A DNA stretch of 64,000 nt from assembly GCF_001425085.1 (NCBI RefSeq), contig NZ_LMDN01000004.1:186001-250000 (forward strand), written 5' to 3'. Shown in pieces: positions 43,154 through 52,032 of this stretch. The translations under genes were made by a program, and so were the position numbers. Every line of letters starts with the position of its first letter. Positions within the stretch are counted from its first letter, which is position 1. This stretch comes from Leifsonia sp. Root4. GTDB lineage: Bacteria > Actinomycetota > Actinomycetes > Actinomycetales > Microbacteriaceae. The notes under the pieces are model-generated. The model was not told the origin of the DNA and did not search any database. It saw only the letters and a program-made list of their open reading frames with translations.

Positions 43154-45307
43154 CTAGGCGTCGACCGCGGTCACGTGGAACAGCACGGAGGTGTCGGGAT
43201 CGAGCGATGGCGCCTCGACGCCGACGGTGCCGAGAACGCGCCCGGGCAGCGTGACACCGCCGAGGATCCACGGCGGAACCACGGCGCCCTCCGGCAGCGG
43301 AGTGCCGGGGAACACCGCGCTCACCCGGTAGCTGCGCTCGGCGTCGAGCCCCGGCAGCGTCACGCGGCCGGGCGGCCAGTTCGCCGGCCGCTCGGTGACG
43401 CTGAAGGCATAGAGCGCCTCGGCGCCGTCCCTCGCGACGACACCCTGGAGCCGGGTCGCGGCGTTCGGCAGATCGGCGTGCACGACGCGGCCGCTGTGCA
43501 GCAGGCCGCGGTGCTCGCGGTGGAAGGCGACCCAGCTGCCGAGCACGGCGAGCGTCGCGTCATCCGCCTCGAGCAGGTTCACCTCCAGGCCGAGGTGGCC
43601 CCAGAGCGCCTTCTCCGCGCGGTAGTCGAGCGGGTGGATGCGGTGGGTGGTGTGCGATTCGGCCGCGCCGATGTGGGTGCCCTGGTACTCCGGCGGAACC
43701 ATCAGCCCGGTCCAGCGCTGGATCTCGAGCCGCTCGTGCGGGTCGTTGCAGTCGCTCGGCCAGACGCGGTCGGTGTGCGCGAGCACGCCGAGGTCGATGC
43801 GGCCGCCGCCGCTGGCGCACGACTCGATCTCGAGGCCGGGGAAAGCCTCCTTGAGCTCGGCCATGAGGCGGTACGCCTGCAGCGTCTGCACGCGCGCACC
43901 GGGCCGGCCGCTCGGGGAGTGCCCGGCATCCAGCAGATAGCGGTTGTGATCCCACTTGATGTACGCGATGTCGAGCGCGCCGACCAGCGCGAACATGCCG
44001 TCGCGCACGTGCTCGTAGGCACCCTCGTGGCCGAGGTCGAGCACGTGCTGGTAGCGCGACGGGATGCCGGTACCGTGCCCGGCGTCGAAGACCCACTCCG
44101 GGTGGGCACGGGCCAGCTCGGAGTCGAGGTTGATCATCTCGGGCTCGAACCAGAGGCCGAAGTCCATCCCGAGCTCACGCACGCGCTTCGCCAGCGGCTC
44201 CAGTCCCTGCGGCCAGACCGCGGGGTCAACCGTCCAGTCGCCGAGCGATGTCCGGTCGTTGCGGCGACCGAGGAACCAGCCGTCGTCGACAACGAAGCGC
44301 TCGACGCCGAGAGCGGCGCCACGCTCGGCGAGGGCGCTCAACGTTTCGAAGTCGTGCTGGAAGTAGACGGCCTCCCAGGTGTTCAGGATGACGGGGCGCG
44401 GCGTCGATGGGTGCTGCGGCCAGGCCCGGATCGTCTCGTGGAAGCGGCCGGCCAGCTCGTCGAGGCCGTTGCCCCACGAGCCGTAGAGCCACGGGCTCGT
44501 GTACCGCTCACCGGCTGCGAGTGTGACCTCGCCGGGCAGGATGATCTCGCCGGCGGAGAGGTGCTGCACGCCGCTCGGCATGCGCTCGGCGGCGAGCACC
44601 TGGTTGCCGCTCCAGCCCAGGTGCACGGCCCACACCGCGCCGCTCTGGAAGCCGAAGCCTGCCTCGCCTGCTGCCAGCAGCATGGTGTGCTCGAGGCCGG
44701 GCTTGCCGCCGCGGGATTCCCGCAGCCAGGCACCGATGTGGAACGGCCGCCGTTGCGGCACCTTCTCGAGCGACCAGCGGCCGGTGAAGTCGAGCACCTC
44801 GGTCGCGGTCACCGGGACGGGGAACGCCAACTCGAGACCGTCGACGCGGTAGCTCTCGCCGCGCTCGTTGACGAGGGTTGCCCGCTGGCGCGCGAGGCCG
44901 CTGGCCATCACCTCGATCTCGATCGAGAGGCTGAGGCCGTACTCGGCGTCCACCGCGTCGGAGCGCAGGGCCTGGCCGCCGTCCCGCGCCTCGACACTGG
45001 TGGTCGCCGCGCCGAATTTCGGCGCCCAGCGCGTGCCGTCGCTGCTGCCGCTGAGGCCGGGCCGGCCCAGCCAGCCCTCAGCCAGCTGCGGCAGCACCGG
45101 GACGGGCTGCGGGTAGCTCACGGCGCTGTCGCCGACGGCCGGCAACGCGGACAGCACGATCGCGTCGAGCTGGGCAGCATCGAGCTCCCCGAGGTCGGCG
45201 CCCCAGTGCACGATGCGCGGAAGCCTGCCGGCGTCCACCAGCGCGATGATGCTGGTTCCGCCCGCCCGGAGCTGTACAACCGAGCCGTTCACTGCCGTCA
45301 CTGCCAT
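43154..45307 (-). CDS. GH36 alpha-galactosidase
   Basis: Retaining family-36 alpha-galactosidase, 717 residues. An N-terminal beta-supersandwich domain leads to the barrel, with VVDDGWFLGRRND near its start. Nucleophile is Asp453 in YIKWDHNR, acid/base is Asp519 in WPSDCNDPHE, and the conserved SCASGGGRID lies between. No signal peptide is seen, so substrates such as melibiose or raffinose must be imported. It has its own upstream region, with AraC-like half-sites. Confidence 0.94.
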   Translation of the reverse strand: MAVTAVNGSVVQLRAGGTSIIALVDAGRLPRIVHWGADLGELDAAQLDAIVLSALPAVGDSAVSYPQPVPVLPQLAEGWLGRPGLSGSSDGTRWAPKFGAATTSVEARDGGQALRSDAVDAEYGLSLSIEIEVMASGLARQRATLVNERGESYRVDGLELAFPVPVTATEVLDFTGRWSLEKVPQRRPFHIGAWLRESRGGKPGLEHTMLLAAGEAGFGFQSGAVWAVHLGWSGNQVLAAERMPSGVQHLSAGEIILPGEVTLAAGERYTSPWLYGSWGNGLDELAGRFHETIRAWPQHPSTPRPVILNTWEAVYFQHDFETLSALAERGAALGVERFVVDDGWFLGRRNDRTSLGDWTVDPAVWPQGLEPLAKRVRELGMDFGLWFEPEMINLDSELARAHPEWVFDAGHGTGIPSRYQHVLDLGHEGAYEHVRDGMFALVGALDIAYIKWDHNRYLLDAGHSPSGRPGARVQTLQAYRLMAELKEAFPGLEIESCASGGGRIDLGVLAHTDRVWPSDCNDPHERLEIQRWTGLMVPPEYQGTHIGAAESHTTHRIHPLDYRAEKALWGHLGLEVNLLEADDATLAVLGSWVAFHREHRGLLHSGRVVHADLPNAATRLQGVVARDGAEALYAFSVTERPANWPPGRVTLPGLDAERSYRVSAVFPGTPLPEGAVVPPWILGGVTLPGRVLGTVGVEAPSLDPDTSVLFHVTAVDA

Positions 45308-45388
45308 CCTGGTGCGTCCTCTACTTTGAGCATCCGCTCATCCTATGGTTCCCGCGACCTCAGCAACCATGTCACTTCTCATGGTCGG

Positions 45389-45424
45389 GCATGGACGAAA
45401 CGATTGCTGAACGTGGACGTTTCG
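45389..45424 (+). promoter_or_regulatory. Candidate AraC-type direct repeat upstream of GH36
   Basis: GCATGGACGAAACG (45389) and ACGTGGACGTTTCG (45411) share TGGACG and are spaced by about two helical turns. A matching ACATGGACAAAAC is found at 48482, upstream of the DUF5107 gene, in the same orientation relative to its gene. The nearby AraC protein is the likely binder. Confidence 0.55.
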
Positions 45425-45487
45425 CGGATCGGCGCGGCGCCGACCGTGGATACCGTCGCCGCGCCGTCGATTGCGGCCGCCCGCCGC

Positions 45488-48427
45488 CTACAGATCCTCG
45501 ATGCGCGTGAAGAGCAGAAGCTCCGGCAGCGAGGTGGCGAAGTAGTCGATCCGGCCGTCTTCGCGCACCGGCTGGGGCACGTCGATGAGCATGCGCACCT
45601 CGCCCAGCGAGGCGGGTGGATCACCGAGCGGCAGGCCGAGCGCCGCGCGGGCATCGTCCCAGGCGCCGAGCGCCTGGCCCTCTCCGCCCTCCCACGGCTG
45701 GAACGGCCGGGATTCGAGCAACTCAACGGCCTCTGCCGGTCGGCCGAGCTCCGTCAGCAGCCTCGCGTATTCGACGGCGAGGTCGTCGCGCGCGGTTGCG
45801 GTGAGCGGGATGCGGCTGAGCCGTTCCTCCGCGGGAACGCCGATGCGCTTCAACAGCTGGTCCGACTCGAACCACAGCCGGGCATCGGCCGGGCGCAGCG
45901 CGATGGCGCGCTCGTAGTAGTCGCGGGCGGTCTCGGCGTCACCGAGCAGGTTGTAGCGGGCGATAGCCGCATTGCGCAGCACCGTTGCGTCGGTGCTGCC
46001 GAGCTCGAGCGCCCGCTCCCACAGGGCCAGGGCCGGCTCGTGGCGGCGCTGGTGGTAGAGGAACATGCCGAGCAACGACAGCGCCTGCAGATCGTGCGGG
46101 TCGCTCGCGATTGCCTCCCGCAGCACGTCGTGCTGGTCGAGCGTGCTGGGGAAGCTGCGGGCGGCGGGCACGGAGCTCGCCTCGGCGCGAGCGGCGGCCG
46201 CGGCATCCGGGCGGCCCAGCCGGTCGAGGACGGAGGCCTTCGCGTAGAGCGCGATCGGAGCGGCGTTGCCCGCCGTCGTGCTGGGCAGTTCGGCTGCCAG
46301 TGTGAACGCGGCCACGGCGCCGTCGAGCTCGCCGAAGCCGGCCAGATCGAAGCCGATGTCGAGCTGCGTCGCGGCATCCCGGCTCGTCTGCGCATCGTCG
46401 AGCGCCGGATCGAGGGTCCTGGCCAGCTGGTCCAGCGGGTCGAGCGCGCGGGTCTCCGCCAGCAGCGCGTCGGCCGCCGTCGTGTCGCCGCTGCGGCGCA
46501 GCAGCACCGTCAGCAGGGCGCGCGAGCGCAGGTCGTCGGCGTCGAGTCGCACCGCCGCGGTGGCGTGCTGCAACGCGCGGGCGTCGTTGCCGACGACGGC
46601 ATCCAGACGCGCCATCTCGAACTCCGAGCTCTGGCGCCACTTCTGGTCCCACGCGGCCTTGGCGAAGGCGCTGTACGCCTCGTCCAGCTGGCCGAGACGG
46701 CGCAGAATGCTGCCGAGCCGGTACGAGAGCTCACCGGATTCCGGGTTGAGATTGCGCGAGCGGGCGCGCTCGAGGCCGCGCTGCACGTACTCGAGAGCGG
46801 TCTCGTAGTCTGCGGTCTTGTAGCTCTGCGTTGCCATGGCGAGGTTGCTGCGGATGTCGCCGGGGTCGCGGCGCAGCGCCTCGCGCCAGTAGCTCAGCGC
46901 GGAGCGGGTGGGGTGGCGGTACTGATCGAGGTGAACGCCCGTGTAGTACAGCTCGTCGATCGAGTCGATCTCCTCCGGCATCGGCGGCTCCGTGGCCAGA
47001 TCCGGCTCCGGCTGCTGCACGTGCGGCCGCGGGGTCCAGCTGAGCACCCCGACGACGTCGAGGGTGAGCTCCGTGGCATCTACGGCGCCTGGCAGGGCCA
47101 GCTCGATGGTGAACGGCGCCTCGGGCGCGAGGTCGAGCGTCCATGCCTCGACCGGCTCAGTGCCGCGCCGCAGCTCGATGCGCTGGCCGGGGCGGATGCC
47201 GGTGCTCGCCACACCGAGCTTCACCCGCGTCTCCTGCTCGGAGCTCGCGGTGATGGAGAGGTGCACGGCGGCCTCGAGGTTGGCCTGGTGCACGACGCCG
47301 ATGCGCTGGATCGGGTACCAGTACTGCGAGAAGGCCTTCGTCTCGCCCGGGGCGATGAAGGTGAAGTCGGGCTGGTTGTCGGTGAACACGCCGGCCATCA
47401 GCTCGATGTACGGGCCGTCATCCTCGGTCAGGTGCGCGTCCCAGGTGCGGCCGAACTCCGAATTGCCCCACGTCCACTGCTTCTTGCCCGGCGCGATGTG
47501 GCGGTCGGCCCAGTGCACGAACCCGGCCTCGACGTCGTGGTCGTAGCCGCCGAAGAAGTCGTCCTGCGTTCCGGTGACCATGTAACTCGTCGGCACGGGG
47601 ATGTTCTTGTAGAAGTCGAGGCGGTCGCCGCCGGTGGCCGCGTGCTCGGTGTAGTCGAAGCCGTAGTACGGGCGGTCGGCGGCCGGGAACGCGGTCACGG
47701 CGCGACGGGCGTGGTCGGCGACCCACTGCACATCGGTCGGGAAGAAGGACTGGTAGTTGTCGTGCACCCGCGCCGCGACGTTCGCCCACCAGAGGAAGGT
47801 CTCGGTCTCGCTCGTGCGGTTGTGCAGCCGGGCGACGAGTTCGATCAGCGCGCTGTCCGGGCGAATCCGGATGCCGTGCATGCCCTTCATCCGGGAGAAC
47901 GGGTCGTGGTCGGAGCACCAGACGGTGACGGAGCCGTCGTCGCCGTGCTCGATCTCGATGTCCACCGGCAGGTACGTCGCCGGGCGGTGGTGCTGCGGCC
48001 AGTTGAACTCGACACCGCCGCTGATCCACGGGCCTGCGAGGCCGACGAGCGCCGGCTTGATCACGTTGTTGCGGTAGAAGAAGTCGTAGTCGGCACTCTT
48101 GTCGTAGCCGATGTGGATCCGGCCACCGAGCTCGGGCAGGATCACGAGGCGGAGCCAACGGTTCTCCAGGTGCACGGCATCCCAGGAGCGCAGCGTCGGC
48201 TCGGTCTCGATCTTGTCGGTGAACGGGATCGGGTACACCCGCCCGCTCGAGCCCTGGTAGACGCGGTGCTCGAAGAACATCGGGTAGCGATCGGGCTCAG
48301 CGGTGTCATAGCTCGTGATGTCGAGGTTCTCGCGCCACGCGATGGCGGCACCCGCCGCCAGTTCACCGGCGAGGGATGCAGGTGCGTCGGGAAGTTGAAT
48401 GCTGGGAGGAGTCGTCGGGGTGTTCAC
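45488..48427 (-). CDS. DUF5107-TPR protein
   Basis: A 979-residue protein with an N-terminal DUF5107 domain (about residues 20-350; HLENRWLRLVILPELGGRI and WISGGVEFNWPQHH are characteristic) and a C-terminal half made of tetratricopeptide repeats (from about residue 480). The domain resembles the mutarotase/glycosidase beta-sandwich fold. It has no signal peptide. The GTG at 48427 is preferred; longer frames run into the AraC promoter. Placement with GH36 and the epimerase suggests a carbohydrate role, perhaps a glycosidase, but I cannot name an activity. Confidence 0.8.
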   Translation of the reverse strand: MNTPTTPPSIQLPDAPASLAGELAAGAAIAWRENLDITSYDTAEPDRYPMFFEHRVYQGSSGRVYPIPFTDKIETEPTLRSWDAVHLENRWLRLVILPELGGRIHIGYDKSADYDFFYRNNVIKPALVGLAGPWISGGVEFNWPQHHRPATYLPVDIEIEHGDDGSVTVWCSDHDPFSRMKGMHGIRIRPDSALIELVARLHNRTSETETFLWWANVAARVHDNYQSFFPTDVQWVADHARRAVTAFPAADRPYYGFDYTEHAATGGDRLDFYKNIPVPTSYMVTGTQDDFFGGYDHDVEAGFVHWADRHIAPGKKQWTWGNSEFGRTWDAHLTEDDGPYIELMAGVFTDNQPDFTFIAPGETKAFSQYWYPIQRIGVVHQANLEAAVHLSITASSEQETRVKLGVASTGIRPGQRIELRRGTEPVEAWTLDLAPEAPFTIELALPGAVDATELTLDVVGVLSWTPRPHVQQPEPDLATEPPMPEEIDSIDELYYTGVHLDQYRHPTRSALSYWREALRRDPGDIRSNLAMATQSYKTADYETALEYVQRGLERARSRNLNPESGELSYRLGSILRRLGQLDEAYSAFAKAAWDQKWRQSSEFEMARLDAVVGNDARALQHATAAVRLDADDLRSRALLTVLLRRSGDTTAADALLAETRALDPLDQLARTLDPALDDAQTSRDAATQLDIGFDLAGFGELDGAVAAFTLAAELPSTTAGNAAPIALYAKASVLDRLGRPDAAAAARAEASSVPAARSFPSTLDQHDVLREAIASDPHDLQALSLLGMFLYHQRRHEPALALWERALELGSTDATVLRNAAIARYNLLGDAETARDYYERAIALRPADARLWFESDQLLKRIGVPAEERLSRIPLTATARDDLAVEYARLLTELGRPAEAVELLESRPFQPWEGGEGQALGAWDDARAALGLPLGDPPASLGEVRMLIDVPQPVREDGRIDYFATSLPELLLFTRIEDL

Positions 48428-48481
48428 CTGCTCAACGCTATGGAGCCCACAGCGGCTGTTGAAGTGAGGATTCACCGCAAA

Positions 48482-48494
48482 ACATGGACAAAAC
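48482..48494 (+). promoter_or_regulatory. Candidate AraC-type half-site
   Basis: ACATGGACAAAAC lies in the gap between DUF5107 and the divergent AraC gene, 55 bp from the DUF5107 start. It matches the pair upstream of GH36. Confidence 0.5.
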
Positions 48495-48528
48495 ACCGAG
48501 AACGCCGCCGGAATGAGAGAGTGGAGCC

Positions 48529-49392
48529 ATGGCAAGACCCGATGGTTTCCCCCGGCAGCGCATCGCGATCGTTCCCCGCCCGCTCGTGGCGGAGGCCGAC
48601 CAGCGCCCGATCACCCGCCGCCTCCAGGTGACGGATGCCGGCTGGTTCCCACATGCGCGCGGGCACGAGCGTTCGCGCCCCGGCGGCGCCGCGGAATCCG
48701 TGATCATGCTGTGCGTCGCCGGCTCGGGCTGGGTGGAGTTGGATGGCGCCAGGCACACCGTGCAGGCCCCCGCGATCGTCGCCCTGCCGGCAGGCGCGGC
48801 CCACCGCTACGGCGCGAGCGACGACAAACCATGGACGATCTGGTGGTTGCACGTACGCGGCAGCGACGCCGACGAGCTCGTCGCCGCCTGCGTCGACTCC
48901 GAACGGTCACCGGTCGCCGTGCTCCGCGAGGTCGACCGCACAACGCAGCTGACCGAACACATCGTGGCAATCCTGGAGAAGGACCCGTCACCGCCGCGAC
49001 TGGTGCGCGCCGCCGGTCTGGCGTGGAATCTGCTGACGACCCTGGTGTCTGACCTCTCGGTGTCTGACAGCAACGACCCGCTGCAGCGGGCGATGAGTTA
49101 CCTCGCGCACCGACTCGAGCGCCCCGTGAGCGTTCCGGAGCTCGCCCGCGAGGCCCGGGTCTCCCCCTCCCACCTCGGCGCCCTCTTCCGTGCGGCAACC
49201 GGCGGCGGGCCGCTCGCCCACCACATCACACTGCGGATGGCCCGCGCCAGGCAGCTCCTCGACGGCACCGACCTCTCGGTGTCTGAGGTGGCGCGGGAGA
49301 CCGGCTACTCCGACCCGCTCTATTTCTCGCGGCAATTCCGCCAGGCCCACGGCGAGAGCCCGAGCGCCTACCGCGAGCTGCGCAAGGGCTGA
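48529..49392 (+). CDS. AraC-family regulator
   Basis: A 287-residue regulator with an N-terminal cupin-like sensing domain (about residues 30-150; GSGWVELDGARHTVQAPAI) and two C-terminal helix-turn-helix motifs (about 185-285; PVSVPELAREARVSPSHLGALF and DLSVSEVARETGYSDPLYFSRQF). It is divergent from the DUF5107 gene. It probably activates that gene and the GH36-epimerase operon in response to a sugar, as AraC proteins of this layout do. Confidence 0.9.
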   Translation: MARPDGFPRQRIAIVPRPLVAEADQRPITRRLQVTDAGWFPHARGHERSRPGGAAESVIMLCVAGSGWVELDGARHTVQAPAIVALPAGAAHRYGASDDKPWTIWWLHVRGSDADELVAACVDSERSPVAVLREVDRTTQLTEHIVAILEKDPSPPRLVRAAGLAWNLLTTLVSDLSVSDSNDPLQRAMSYLAHRLERPVSVPELAREARVSPSHLGALFRAATGGGPLAHHITLRMARARQLLDGTDLSVSEVARETGYSDPLYFSRQFRQAHGESPSAYRELRKG

Positions 49393-49529
49393 CGAGGCTC
49401 CCGGGATGGGCCTCGGCCCGCCCCACGGTCGCGCCACGGGCCCTCTCGGCGGCAGAATAGAGGTGGTGCCGCCCGGGCACGCCGAATCCTCGGCCCCCGT
49501 GGACGGCGAGCGCCGCCGAGGGGCATCAC

Positions 49530-50543
49530 ATGAACTCATCCGCCGAGACCCGGGTCGGGGTCTACATCGACTTCGACAACATCGTGATCTCCCGATACAA
49601 CCAGCTGCACACCCGCGGCCAGTTCCAGAAGGATCACGCGCGCGATGTCGTGCCAGGCACCGGCGGCACCTCCCCCGAGGTCGCGGCCCGTCTCGATGAG
49701 GCCACCGTCGACCTCGGCGCGATCCTCGACTTCGCCTCCTCATTCGGCACGATCGGCGTGAGCCGTGCATACGCCGACTGGTCGGTTCCAATCAACGCGA
49801 GCTACCGCCGCCAGCTGATCGACCGCGCCGTCGACCTGGTGCAGCTGTTCCCCGTTGTCGCGTCGATGAAGAACGGCGCCGACATCCGCCTCGCCGTCGA
49901 TGTCGTCGAAGACCTGTTCAGGCTCTCCGACCTCACCCACGTGGTGATCGTCGCCGGCGACTCCGACTACATCGCGCTGGCCCAGCGCGCCAAGCTGCTC
50001 GGCCGCTACGTCGTCGGGATCGGCGTCGCCGGCGGCACGAGCAAGGCACTCGCCGCGGCCTGCGACGAGTTCGCCGACTACGACGCTCTGCCCGGAACGG
50101 TGCGGAGCGCCGCCCAGGCCCGCCCCAAGCGCAAGAGCGATGGGGCGGATGTCGCGGCCGTTTCGGCACCCGCCGGGCAGGATGCCGACGCCACAGCTGA
50201 TGCCGGCGATGACACCGGAGCGGTGGCGAAGCGCGGCAGCAAGCCGAAGTCCGCTCGTCAGGCGAAGGCGGCCCACGAGGCAGCCGGCGATCTGCTCGCC
50301 CGCGCGCTCGAACTCGGCGCGGCCAAGTACGACGAGGACTGGCAGGCCAGCGGCAACGTGAAGAACCAGATGCTGCGCATGGACCCGACCTTCCAGGAGC
50401 GCGCACTCGGCTTCTCCTCCTTCACCGACTTCGTCAAGTCGATGGAGCCGCGGGTCGAGATCGACGAGACCCACCCGTCGCGTCGGATCCGGCTCCGCCC
50501 GATCGGAACGCAGCTGATGTTCTCGGCGCTGCCCGAGTCCTGA
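49530..50543 (+). CDS. NYN-domain protein with C-terminal LOTUS domain
   Basis: Predicted PIN-like ribonuclease or RNA-binding protein. The NYN domain (about residues 8-180) has Asp14 and Asp16 in VYIDFDN and the conserved VVIVAGDSDYIALAQ with further acidic metal ligands. A basic, Ala/Lys-rich linker (190-245) follows, then an OST-HTH/LOTUS-like domain (about 250-335, ending VEIDETHPSRRIRLRP). This pairing is known from eukaryotic MARF1/limkain-type proteins and many bacteria, where RNA contact is presumed. Function in this organism is unknown. Confidence 0.86.
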   Translation: MNSSAETRVGVYIDFDNIVISRYNQLHTRGQFQKDHARDVVPGTGGTSPEVAARLDEATVDLGAILDFASSFGTIGVSRAYADWSVPINASYRRQLIDRAVDLVQLFPVVASMKNGADIRLAVDVVEDLFRLSDLTHVVIVAGDSDYIALAQRAKLLGRYVVGIGVAGGTSKALAAACDEFADYDALPGTVRSAAQARPKRKSDGADVAAVSAPAGQDADATADAGDDTGAVAKRGSKPKSARQAKAAHEAAGDLLARALELGAAKYDEDWQASGNVKNQMLRMDPTFQERALGFSSFTDFVKSMEPRVEIDETHPSRRIRLRPIGTQLMFSALPES

Positions 50544-50577
50544 GCGCCGGCAGTCCGCGCTGAGCGCACCACCGATG

Positions 50578-50813
50578 GTTGAGCTTGTCGAAACCCCTGA
50601 GCCTGCCTCTCGCAGGTTGAGTCCGTCGAATTCCCCGCTGGTCGAGTAGGCCGTCTACGGCCGTATCGAGACCGAGGCCCGTGCGAAGACTCCTGCCTGT
50701 GAGGTTTCGATACGCTCGTTCCTCGCTACTCAACCAGCAAACCGTGCAGGACCCCCCTTATGGTTGGGCCTTTCGAAACCCTGGCGGGATTTCGACAAGC
50801 TCAATCAGCGGGA
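50578..50813. repeat. Family-1 element flanked by family-3 units
   Basis: A full family-1 element (50637-50739, CTGGTCGAGTAG to CTACTCAACCAG) is flanked on the left by GGTTGAGCTTGTCGAAACC (50578) and on the right by TTTCGACAAGCTCAATCAGC (50788). It fills the convergent junction between the NYN gene and the aldo/keto reductase gene. Confidence 0.85.
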
Positions 50814-50819
50814 GGCACG

Positions 50820-51830
50820 TCAGGCGGAGGCCTCCGTCAGCAGTGCGAGCTCCGCTGCGCTCAGCTGCAGCGTGGCCGAGGCGATGAGGGCGGGCAGCTG
50901 CTCAACGCTGCGGGCGCTGGCGATCGGCGCCACGACGGTCGGCTGCTGACGGAGCCAGGCCAGCGCGACGCTGGCGACGGATGCCGCGTGCACCGCGGCG
51001 ATGGAGTCGAGCGCCGCGAGAACCCGGCGGCCGCGCTCATCGAGGTACGCGCGGGCCGCTTCGGCGCGCGGGCTCTCGGGGGCCGCCGCAGCAGCCGCAG
51101 CCGACGCGGCGGCGGCCGCCCCGGCATCCGGCGCATCGCGGTACTTGCCGCTCAGGAAACCCTTCGCCAGTGCGAAGTAGGGGAAGACCGCGAGACCCTC
51201 GCGCTCTGCGCGCTCGCGCAGACCGTGCTCGAAGCCGCGCTCGACGAGGTTGTAGTGCGGCTGCAGAGCGACGGCCCGGTGCAGCCCGTTCTCTGCCGTC
51301 ACGCGGAACCACTCGTCGATGCGCTCCGGCGAGTAGTTGGAGAGCGCGATGTAGCGGACCTTGCCTGCGTCGACGAGCTCGGAGAGGGCGCCGACGGTGT
51401 CGGCGAGCGGAACACTCTCGTCGTCGAAGTGCGCGTAGTAGAGGTCGATGCGGTCGGTGCCGAGACGGGCGAGCGAGGCATCCGCCGCCGCTCGGATGTT
51501 GTCGGGTGCCAGCCCGCTGAATGAGGGGTGCGTGCTCACCTTGCTGGCGATCACGAGGTCATCGCGGTTGCCGCGCGAGGCCGCCCAGCGGCCGATGACG
51601 CTCTCGCTCTCGCCGCCGCTGTGCCCCGGCGCCCAGTGCGAGTAGCCGTCGGCGGTGTCGATGAAGTTGCCGCCGCCGGCGACGAAGGCGTCGAGCACCT
51701 CGAAGGAGGCGGTCTCGTCGGCCGTCCAGCCGAAGACGTTGCCGCCGAGCGCGAGCGGGAAGATCGAGAGATCGGAATCGCCGACGGGCACCCGGGTGGC
51801 CGTGTCGGTCTCGATGGCGGGAACGGTCAT
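50820..51830 (-). CDS. Aldo/keto reductase
   Basis: NADPH-dependent TIM-barrel oxidoreductase of 336 residues. The catalytic tetrad is seen as Asp and Tyr in FIDTADGYS, Lys in VIASKVS, and His in LYYAHFDDE. The C-terminal cofactor-binding region is VAPIASARSVEQL. An unusual Ala-only stretch (about residues 235-250) interrupts the barrel before the last helices. ATG at 51830 has AGGAG 7 nt upstream. The substrate is unknown; it resembles the YghZ/Tas-like AKR group. Confidence 0.9.
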   Translation of the reverse strand: MTVPAIETDTATRVPVGDSDLSIFPLALGGNVFGWTADETASFEVLDAFVAGGGNFIDTADGYSHWAPGHSGGESESVIGRWAASRGNRDDLVIASKVSTHPSFSGLAPDNIRAAADASLARLGTDRIDLYYAHFDDESVPLADTVGALSELVDAGKVRYIALSNYSPERIDEWFRVTAENGLHRAVALQPHYNLVERGFEHGLRERAEREGLAVFPYFALAKGFLSGKYRDAPDAGAAAAASAAAAAAAPESPRAEAARAYLDERGRRVLAALDSIAAVHAASVASVALAWLRQQPTVVAPIASARSVEQLPALIASATLQLSAAELALLTEASA

Positions 51831-51952
51831 GTGCTGTCTCCTCTGCTCGCGGTGGGCGAATGCCCCGGCCCGAAGGCCCTCTAACCCCAACGAGCATGGC
51901 TCATGGCTATTCCGCGAACGGCCAGGATGTCGCCGCGTGACAGCATCGCTCG

Positions 51953-51961
51953 TGTTACACT
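51953..51961 (+). promoter_or_regulatory. Extended -10 promoter of the GntR-lactate oxidoreductase operon
   Basis: TGTTACACT is an extended -10 (TGn-TACACT) whose last base is the first base of the first GntR operator. No good -35 is visible. Confidence 0.55.
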
Positions 51962-51988
51962 GTGGTCAGACCACAGTGGTCCGACCAC
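51961..51988. promoter_or_regulatory. Two adjacent GntR (FadR-type) operators
   Basis: TGTGGTCAGACCACA (51961-51975) and GTGGTCCGACCAC (51976-51988) are perfect palindromes with the TGGTC-n-GACCA core typical of FadR-subfamily regulators. Both lie 45-72 bp upstream of the regulator gene, overlapping the promoter. Confidence 0.88.
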
Positions 51989-52032
51989 ATTGCACCCGCA
52001 CACGCACCAGCCGACTCGCCGCAGAGGACACC

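Noticed and set aside
42590-48631. A 2013-codon open frame on the plus strand
   Set aside because: It is antisense to the epimerase, GH36 and DUF5107 genes, whose catalytic motifs are clear. High GC leaves the opposite strand free of stops. Its translation is rich in Arg, Gly and His, without any recognisable domain.
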